Shown: positions 7,071-12,063 of the stretch, one piece after another
Layout: the number at the start of each line of letters is the position of its first letter
Numbering within the stretch: the stretch's first letter is position 1
Origin: Planctomycetota bacterium
GTDB lineage: Bacteria; Planctomycetota; PLA2; JAEUHO01
DNA length: 15,401 bases
Direction: 5' to 3'
Assembly: GCA_026647295.1 (NCBI GenBank)
Contig: JAPKHB010000057.1
Location: forward strand, 1 to 15,401
Position numbers and translations under genes: made by a program
Notes under the pieces: generated by a model
Told to the model about the DNA's origin: nothing
What the model saw: only the letters and a program-made list of their open reading frames with translations
The model's database searches: none

Positions 7071-8584
7071 GGCGCCCGGCGATGTGGCGCTCGCTGGTCC
7101 TGCTCACCCTCCTGCTGGTGGGCGGGGTCGTGCTGGCGCTGGGCGCGCTGGCCGGCGCGTGGATGGCCGAGCAGGACCGCCGCGGCGCGCTGGAGGACGC
7201 CCGCCGGCAACTCGACGCCGCCGAGGCCCAGTTGCGCGCGCAGGCCGCGGAACTGCTGCGGGTGGCCCGCGAGGTCGCCACGGGGCTCTCCGAGAGCCAC
7301 TCCGCCCGGTTGCGGACCTGGATCGAGAACGAGCCGCTCGGGCTCTACCGCGACGCGCGCGACCCCGAGCGCGTGGACATCCAGGCCGTGATGGACGCGC
7401 TGGTGGCCGAGGTGCGCCAGCGCGGCCGCGAGGAGGCCGAGCGCATCCAGTTGCTGGGCGAGCGGGTGGAGGCCGTCGCCACCGCGCGGCTCGAAGCCGC
7501 GATGGCCCGCGAGCGCGCGGCGGCCGACGCGCGCGCCGGGCGTCAGGCCGAGGACCGCCGCGCGCGGCTCATGCAGAACCTGCTCGTGCTCCTTTGCGGC
7601 ATGGCGGTCCTGCTCGCGCTCACGCTCGCGGGCCTGGTCGTGCGCCCCGTGCGCCGCCTGCGCGCGGCGGTGGACCGCATCGCGGCCGGCGACCTGGGCA
7701 CGCCGGTGCCCCTCACGCGCCGCGGCGCCGAGGAACTCGCCGCGCTCGCCCGCGCCGTCGAGCGCATGCGCCGGCGCCTGCTCGAACTGACCGCCGGCCT
7801 GGAGGCCGAGGTGCGCCGGAAGACCGAGGACCTGGAACGCACCCTCGGCGAGCGCACGGCCGCGCTGGCGGAGTTGGGGGCCACGCAGGAGCGGCTCGTG
7901 CAGGCGGCGAAGATGGCCGGCCTGGGCACGTTGGCCGGCGGCGTGGCGCATGAGTTCAACAACCTGCTGGGCGGCATCCTGGGCTGCCTGGAGAGCGCCC
8001 GGGCCGAGCCCCTGCCCGCGGCGGCGCGCGGCGACCTGGAGGTGGCCGAACGCACCGCGCAACGCGCGGCCGACCTCGTGCGCGCGTTGCTCGACGTGGC
8101 CCGCCCCGGCACGCGTGCGCTCGTCCCGGTCGCCCTCGGGCGCGTGCTGGACGACGTCCTGCACGCCGCCGCCCCGAGCGCCCAGCGCCGCCGCATCGCC
8201 CTCGTGCGCGAGCCCGGTCCGGAGGTGACCGTGCTCGGCGACGAGGGGCAACTCCACCAGGTGGCGCTCAACCTCGTGGCCAACGCCCTGCAAGCGGTGG
8301 ACGACGGCGAGCGCATCTGGGTCGCGCTTCGCGCGGAGGGCGGCCAGGGGGTCCTCGAGGTGCGCGACGAGGGCCCGGGGATCCCGCCCGCGGACCGCGC
8401 GCGGGTCTTCGAACCCTTCTTCACCGCGCGCCCCGGCGGCACGGGCCTGGGGCTCTTCGTGTCCTATGGGATCGTCGAGCGCCACGGCGGACGCATCGAG
8501 GTGGGGGAGGCCACGGAGGGGGGGGCGGTGTTCCGGGTGCGGATCCCGCTCGCGGCCCCGTCCCCCCGCCCGCCGCCCGGCTGA
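7067..8584 (+). CDS. Membrane-bound sensor histidine kinase with HAMP domain
   Basis: Two-component sensor kinase. Domain order over 505 residues is TM1 (about 8-33), a periplasmic region (34-168) that reads as almost entirely helical and rich in Ala, Glu and Arg, TM2 (169-190, MQNLLVLLCGMAVLLALTLAG), a HAMP domain (about 190-245), a short coiled coil, HisKA, and HATPase_c. The H-box is GGVAHEFNNLLGGILG with the phosphoacceptor H295. The N-box LVANALQA, G1 DEGPGIP, F-box FEPFF and G2 GTGLGL are all intact, so the kinase should be active. The start overlaps the upstream binding-protein gene by four bases (ATGA). An in-frame ATG at 7082, nine bases after a GAGG, is an alternative. The response regulator gene follows after 50 bases. 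The context suggests that the helical sensor domain reads the state of the binding protein, but this is inference. Confidence 0.93.
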   Translation: MRRPAMWRSLVLLTLLLVGGVVLALGALAGAWMAEQDRRGALEDARRQLDAAEAQLRAQAAELLRVAREVATGLSESHSARLRTWIENEPLGLYRDARDPERVDIQAVMDALVAEVRQRGREEAERIQLLGERVEAVATARLEAAMARERAAADARAGRQAEDRRARLMQNLLVLLCGMAVLLALTLAGLVVRPVRRLRAAVDRIAAGDLGTPVPLTRRGAEELAALARAVERMRRRLLELTAGLEAEVRRKTEDLERTLGERTAALAELGATQERLVQAAKMAGLGTLAGGVAHEFNNLLGGILGCLESARAEPLPAAARGDLEVAERTAQRAADLVRALLDVARPGTRALVPVALGRVLDDVLHAAAPSAQRRRIALVREPGPEVTVLGDEGQLHQVALNLVANALQAVDDGERIWVALRAEGGQGVLEVRDEGPGIPPADRARVFEPFFTARPGGTGLGLFVSYGIVERHGGRIEVGEATEGGAVFRVRIPLAAPSPRPPPG

Positions 8585-8621
8585 CGCCGGCTGGCCCGGG
8601 GCTTGCTGGGCCGGGGGGCGT

Positions 8622-8637
8622 GGAGTCCGCCCCCGTG
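8622..8637 (+). promoter_or_regulatory. Ribosome binding site deciding the response-regulator start
   Basis: GGAG (8622-8625), a nine-base C-rich spacer, then GTG. The same layout precedes ctpA (GGAG 3670), tsaD (GGAG 5048) and the FbpA-like gene (GGAG 9509). The upstream GTG at 8620 overlaps this site and would place the Shine-Dalgarno inside the coding region. Confidence 0.55.
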
Positions 8638-9414
8638 CCGAATCCGCTGCCCAGCCCCGCCCCCCTGCGCGAGGACGCGCCCGGCCGCCCGCGCGTGCTC
8701 GTCATCGACGACGAGTTCTCCCTGCGCCACGCGCTCGCCCGGGGCCTGCGCCGCGCGGGCTACGAGACCGTCGAGGCCGCCACCGGCCGCGAGGGCGTGG
8801 ACGCGTTCCTCGGCGGCGGCTTCGACGCGGTGCTGACCGACGTGCGGTTGCCCGACCTCTCGGGCCTGGACATCGCGGCGATCCTGACCGAGATGGACGC
8901 CTCGGTCCCGGTGGTCGTGATGACGGGGTACGGCACGCTGGAGACGGCCCTGGAGGCGATGCGCCGCGGGGCCCGGGACTACGTGCAGAAGCCCTTCGTG
9001 GTCGAGGACGTGGCCCGCGTGCTCGAACGGGCCATCGCCGAACGCCGCCTGGCCCGCGAGAACCGGCGCCTAAGGGCCCTGGTCGAGCGCCGGCTGGCCC
9101 CGGAGGGCTACGCCGCGGTCGAGGCGCAACTCGCGCGGCTGGGGGAGGCCGGCCGCCCGGCCCCCGCGGCCGCGGGCCCCGCCGAGAAGCCCGCCGACCC
9201 GGCCGGGACGCCCGCGCCGCTCGAGGAGGCCCGGCGGGCCTTCGAGGTGCGCTACGTGGAGGACCTGCTGGTGCGCACGGCGGGGAACGTGGCGGCCGCG
9301 GCGCGCCTGGCGGGAATCAGCCGGCCCAACTTCCACAAGAAGTTGCGCACGCTGGGGGTTGACGCGGCCCGGTTCAAGGAGGCGGCCCGCCGGGGGCGCT
9401 CCGCCCACCCCTGA
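8635..9414 (+). CDS. Response regulator with receiver domain and Fis-type HTH, no AAA+ domain
   Basis: Partner of the upstream kinase and a likely DNA-binding transcriptional regulator. The receiver domain covers about residues 18-135 and has the acidic pair D25-D26, phosphoacceptor D69 (VLTDVRLPD), T97 (MTGYG) and K119 (VQKPF). A helical stretch and an Ala/Pro-rich linker follow. A C-terminal Fis-like helix-turn-helix occupies about 217-242 (GNVAAAARLAGISRPNFHKK), of the kind that closes NtrC proteins. The central sigma54-activating AAA+ domain is absent, so the layout resembles ActR/RegA-type regulators. The GTG at 8635 is preferred because GGAG (8622-8625) lies nine bases before it, in the same GGAG plus C-rich spacer style used by tsaD and the next gene. 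A GTG at 8620 would add five residues. The C-terminus ends in a basic tail. Confidence 0.92.
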   Translation: MPNPLPSPAPLREDAPGRPRVLVIDDEFSLRHALARGLRRAGYETVEAATGREGVDAFLGGGFDAVLTDVRLPDLSGLDIAAILTEMDASVPVVVMTGYGTLETALEAMRRGARDYVQKPFVVEDVARVLERAIAERRLARENRRLRALVERRLAPEGYAAVEAQLARLGEAGRPAPAAAGPAEKPADPAGTPAPLEEARRAFEVRYVEDLLVRTAGNVAAAARLAGISRPNFHKKLRTLGVDAARFKEAARRGRSAHP

Positions 9415-9434
9415 CCCGGCCCCCATCCCCCTGA

Positions 9435-9450
9435 CCCCCGGGCGCGGGGG
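9435..9450 (+). terminator. Possible hairpin after the response regulator (weak)
   Basis: CCCCCG and CGGGGG flank a four-base GGCG loop, 20 bases after the response-regulator stop. No T-run follows. The 104-base gap to the next gene leaves room for a terminator and a promoter, but no convincing promoter hexamers were seen in it. Confidence 0.3.
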
Positions 9451-9518
9451 ATACGGCTGCCGTCCGCCGTCCGCTACACCGTTACCGCTGGGATACGCCC
9501 CGACCGCCGGAGACCCCC

Positions 9519-10610
9519 GTGCCGAACCTGCGCAACGTCGTCCTCCTGCTCGCCGTCCTGGGGGTCCTCGGCGCCGCCGCCTGGTGGGCCTTCGTCCCCG
9601 GGCCGCCGCCCGACGTGGTGCTGTACTGCGGCGTGGACGAGGACCAGAGCCGGGGCATCGCGCGCCGCTTCGAGGAGGCGACCGGCCTCAAGGTGAGTTT
9701 CTCCGGCGAGACCGAGGCCTACCGATCGATCGGACTCTCCCGGCGCCTGATCGACGAGCGGGAGCATCCGCGGGCCGACGTGTACTGGTCCAACGAGATC
9801 ATGCACATGGTGCACCTCAAGCGGCTCGGCCTGCTGGCCCCCCTGCCCCCCGGCATCGCCGAGCGCTTCCCGCCCGAGTGGCGCGACCCCGACGGGACCT
9901 ACGTGGGCTTCGGCGCGCGGGCGCGGGTGTTCCTGGTCAACACCGCCCTGCTCCCCGACCCCGCGCAGTGGCCCCGCTCCGTGGCCGACCTGCTCGACCC
10001 GCGTTGGGAGGCGCTGGGCCTGGCCGCCACGCTCGCCCGGCCCTTGAGCGGCACCACGCTCACCCACGCCGTCACGCTGCTCTCCCAGGACGAGGCCGCC
10101 GCGCGGGCCTTCCTCGAGGGCCTGGCCCGCCGCGAGCGCGAGGGCAAGGGCCTGAAGATCGTGGCCAGCAACGGCCAGGTGATGAAACTCGTCAAGGACC
10201 CGGAGAACCGGGTCGCGTTCGGCCTCACCGACACCGACGACGCCTGGCTCGCGATCCAGGAGGGCGCGCCCGTGGCCCTCGTGTACCCCGACCAGGACGA
10301 CGGCCGGCCCGGCACGTTGGTGATCCCCAACACCGCGGCGCTGGTCAAGGGCGGCCCGCACCCCGAGGCGGCACGGCGGCTGCTCGACTGGCTCACGAGC
10401 GCGGAGGTCGAGGCGCTCCTGGCCGCGGGGCCGTCCGCGCAGATCCCCCTGCGCGCCGAGGTCGCGCGGCCCGCGGGTCCGCCCGAGCGTCCCAGCGTCT
10501 CCTTCCGGGCCTTGGGCGTGCGCGCCATGCGCGTGGACTGGGAGAGGGTGGGCGCGAACCGCGACACCTGGCAGGACTGGCTCACGGCGACCTTCCGGCG
10601 CCCGGACTGA
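9519..10610 (+). CDS. FbpA/AfuA-like extracellular solute-binding protein, membrane-anchored
   Basis: Periplasmic binding protein of the ferric-iron/phosphorylated-compound (AfuA, SBP_bac_6) type. The 363-residue product opens with a hydrophobic segment (about 7-26, VVLLLAVLGVLGAAAWWAFV) lacking a convincing cleavage site or lipobox, so it may stay tethered to the inner membrane. Family features are the VVLYCGVDEDQ strand near 31, FEEATGLKV, ADVYWSNEIMHM, FLVNTALLPDP, FGLTDTDDAW, and a C-terminal VYPDQDD...GTLVIPNTAAL plus a PHPEAARRLLDWLTS helix. The GTG start has GGAG six bases upstream. No ABC permease or ATPase accompanies it. It sits downstream of a two-component pair, recalling the PgtC-type regulatory binding proteins, although transport with a distant partner is equally possible. 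Ligand uncertain; iron is only the family default. Confidence 0.85.
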   Translation: MPNLRNVVLLLAVLGVLGAAAWWAFVPGPPPDVVLYCGVDEDQSRGIARRFEEATGLKVSFSGETEAYRSIGLSRRLIDEREHPRADVYWSNEIMHMVHLKRLGLLAPLPPGIAERFPPEWRDPDGTYVGFGARARVFLVNTALLPDPAQWPRSVADLLDPRWEALGLAATLARPLSGTTLTHAVTLLSQDEAAARAFLEGLARREREGKGLKIVASNGQVMKLVKDPENRVAFGLTDTDDAWLAIQEGAPVALVYPDQDDGRPGTLVIPNTAALVKGGPHPEAARRLLDWLTSAEVEALLAAGPSAQIPLRAEVARPAGPPERPSVSFRALGVRAMRVDWERVGANRDTWQDWLTATFRRPD

Positions 10611-10631
10611 CGCGGCCGAGCGGCCCCCGCC

Positions 10632-10660
10632 TTGACTTCGGCCCCCCGGCGGGGAACCTC
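10632..10660 (+). promoter_or_regulatory. Possible promoter of tRNA-Glu
   Basis: A TTGACT hexamer (10632-10637), conspicuous in such GC-rich sequence, matches the -35 consensus at five of six bases. The position 17 bases downstream, AACCTC, is a poor -10. The site lies about 60 bases before the tRNA. Support comes mainly from the -35 hexamer and its location. Confidence 0.3.
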
Positions 10661-10718
10661 CGCGCAGGCGTCGGGGCGCCCGGGCCCGGCCGCGCCCGCG
10701 CGCCCGACGGCCTGCCCC

Positions 10719-10796
10719 GCCCCCATCGTCCAGCCCGGTCCAGGACATCGGCCTTTCAAGCCGAAAACATGGGTTCGAATCCCATTGGGGGTACCA
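10719..10796 (+). tRNA. tRNA-Glu, anticodon UUC
   Basis: A complete cloverleaf. The acceptor GCCCCCA pairs with TGGGGGT (one G-U at the end). The D stem is GTCC/GGAC and the anticodon stem TCGGC/GCCGA encloses loop CTTTCAA with anticodon TTC at 10755-10757. The T stem is ATGGG/CCCAT with loop TTCGAAT. The discriminator A (10793) is followed by an encoded CCA. It lies 34 bases before the glycosyltransferase start, so transcripts may read through into that gene. Confidence 0.97.
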
Positions 10797-10830
10797 CCCG
10801 CGGCGTCGTGGCGCGGGCGAGCCCCCCGAG

Positions 10831-12063
10831 GTGCGCGTGACCGCGGCGTCTGCCCGTTCGCTGCTCGTCGTGAACCGCCACGCGGAGCGCTGCGGCGGCG
10901 CCGAGGAGGTGGCCCACCGGGTGAACGGCTTCCTGGCCGCGGCCGGCTGGCGGATCACGCTCGCCAGCGCGACGCCGGCGGCCCGCCGGCCCATCGCCGC
11001 CGACGAGCGCCTCGTGCTCCCGGCCCTCCTGGCCGACCGCGACCGCTGGGGCTGGGGCGCCCGCCGCGCCGCGCGCCGCGAGCGCCGCGCGTTGGTCGGG
11101 CGGCGCTTCGCCGCCGCGCTCGTCCACAACCTGGACAACGCCGCGGGGCTCGCGGCCGTGCTGGACCTGGCCCCCACGCTGCGCTGGGTGCACGACTCGC
11201 AGCTCACCTGCGCGTCCCACGTGCGCCGGCTTCGCGACGGGCGGATCTGCGAGGCGCGCCTCGGGCCCGAGTGCCTCGCGCTCGCCCGGACCGTGGGCTG
11301 CCGGCGGCTCGCGCCGGGCCAGCGGCTGCGCAACCGCCGTCGCGTCGCCCGCCGGCTCGCGCGGCTCGGGCTCGCGCGCCGTTGCGCGCTCCACGTCTGC
11401 GCCTCCGACTGGTTGCGCCGCGAGTTGTTGGCCCACGGCTTCGACCCCGCCCGCGTGCGCGTGTTGCACGCCCCGCCGCCGCCCGGGCCCGCCCGCCCGG
11501 CGCCCGCCGCCGGGGCGCCGTTCCTCGCCGGCGGCCGCTTCGTGGACGCCAAGGGCCTCGACGTGCTCCTCCACGCGCTTTCGCGCGCGCGGGCGGCGCC
11601 CGACGCGCGGGTGGTCCTGGCCGGGGACGGGCCCGAGCGCCCCGCGCTCGAGCGCCTGGCCGCCGCGCTGGGCCTTCGCGCGCGCGTCGAGTTCAGCGGT
11701 TGGCTCGGCCAGGAGGCGCTCCAGGAGCGGATCCTGGCGGCGCGCTTCATCGTCGTGCCGTCGGTGTTCGCGGAGCCCTACGCGACGCTGGGCACGGAGG
11801 CCCAGGCGCTCGGACGGCCGGTGATCGCCAGCGCGGTGGGCGGGCTCGGCGAGTGGCTCGAGGACGGACGGACCGGCCTGTTCGTCCCCCCGGGCGACGC
11901 CGCCGCCCTCGCCCGGGCCCTCGAGCGCCTCTGGCTCGACCCGGACCTGTGCGCGCGGATGGGGGCCGCGGCGCGCGCGCGCTGGGCGGCGCGCCCCGCC
12001 GCCGCCGAGGCCTACGGCGCGTTGCTCGGGTGGCTCACCGCGGCGGCCGACGGCGTCACCTGA
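10831..12063 (+). CDS. GT4-family glycosyltransferase (GT-B fold)
   Basis: Probable nucleotide-sugar-dependent retaining glycosyltransferase for a cell-surface or secreted glycan. The acceptor and sugar are not evident. The 410-residue protein has an N-terminal acceptor-side domain with a CGGAEEVAHRVNGFL segment and VHDSQ near 130. The GT4 C-terminal donor domain follows, with GGRFVDAKG (R236, K241), VVLAGDGPER, VEFSGWL, and the E-x7-E pair E315/E323 in AEPYATLGTEAQALGRPVIAS. A cysteine group between the VHDSQ strand and about residue 160 matches the Cys-rich insertion known in some GT4 enzymes. The start could be GTG 10831 or GTG 10837; a GAGG at 10828 fits the latter slightly better. There are no other polysaccharide genes beside it. 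It ends with an 8-base convergent overlap with the next gene. Confidence 0.88.
   Translation: MRVTAASARSLLVVNRHAERCGGAEEVAHRVNGFLAAAGWRITLASATPAARRPIAADERLVLPALLADRDRWGWGARRAARRERRALVGRRFAAALVHNLDNAAGLAAVLDLAPTLRWVHDSQLTCASHVRRLRDGRICEARLGPECLALARTVGCRRLAPGQRLRNRRRVARRLARLGLARRCALHVCASDWLRRELLAHGFDPARVRVLHAPPPPGPARPAPAAGAPFLAGGRFVDAKGLDVLLHALSRARAAPDARVVLAGDGPERPALERLAAALGLRARVEFSGWLGQEALQERILAARFIVVPSVFAEPYATLGTEAQALGRPVIASAVGGLGEWLEDGRTGLFVPPGDAAALARALERLWLDPDLCARMGAAARARWAARPAAAEAYGALLGWLTAAADGVT

Noticed and set aside
9474..11750. A long minus-strand frame crossing tRNA-Glu and two genes
   Set aside because: It runs through a tRNA gene and through the antisense of two recognisable proteins, with no protein motif of its own.
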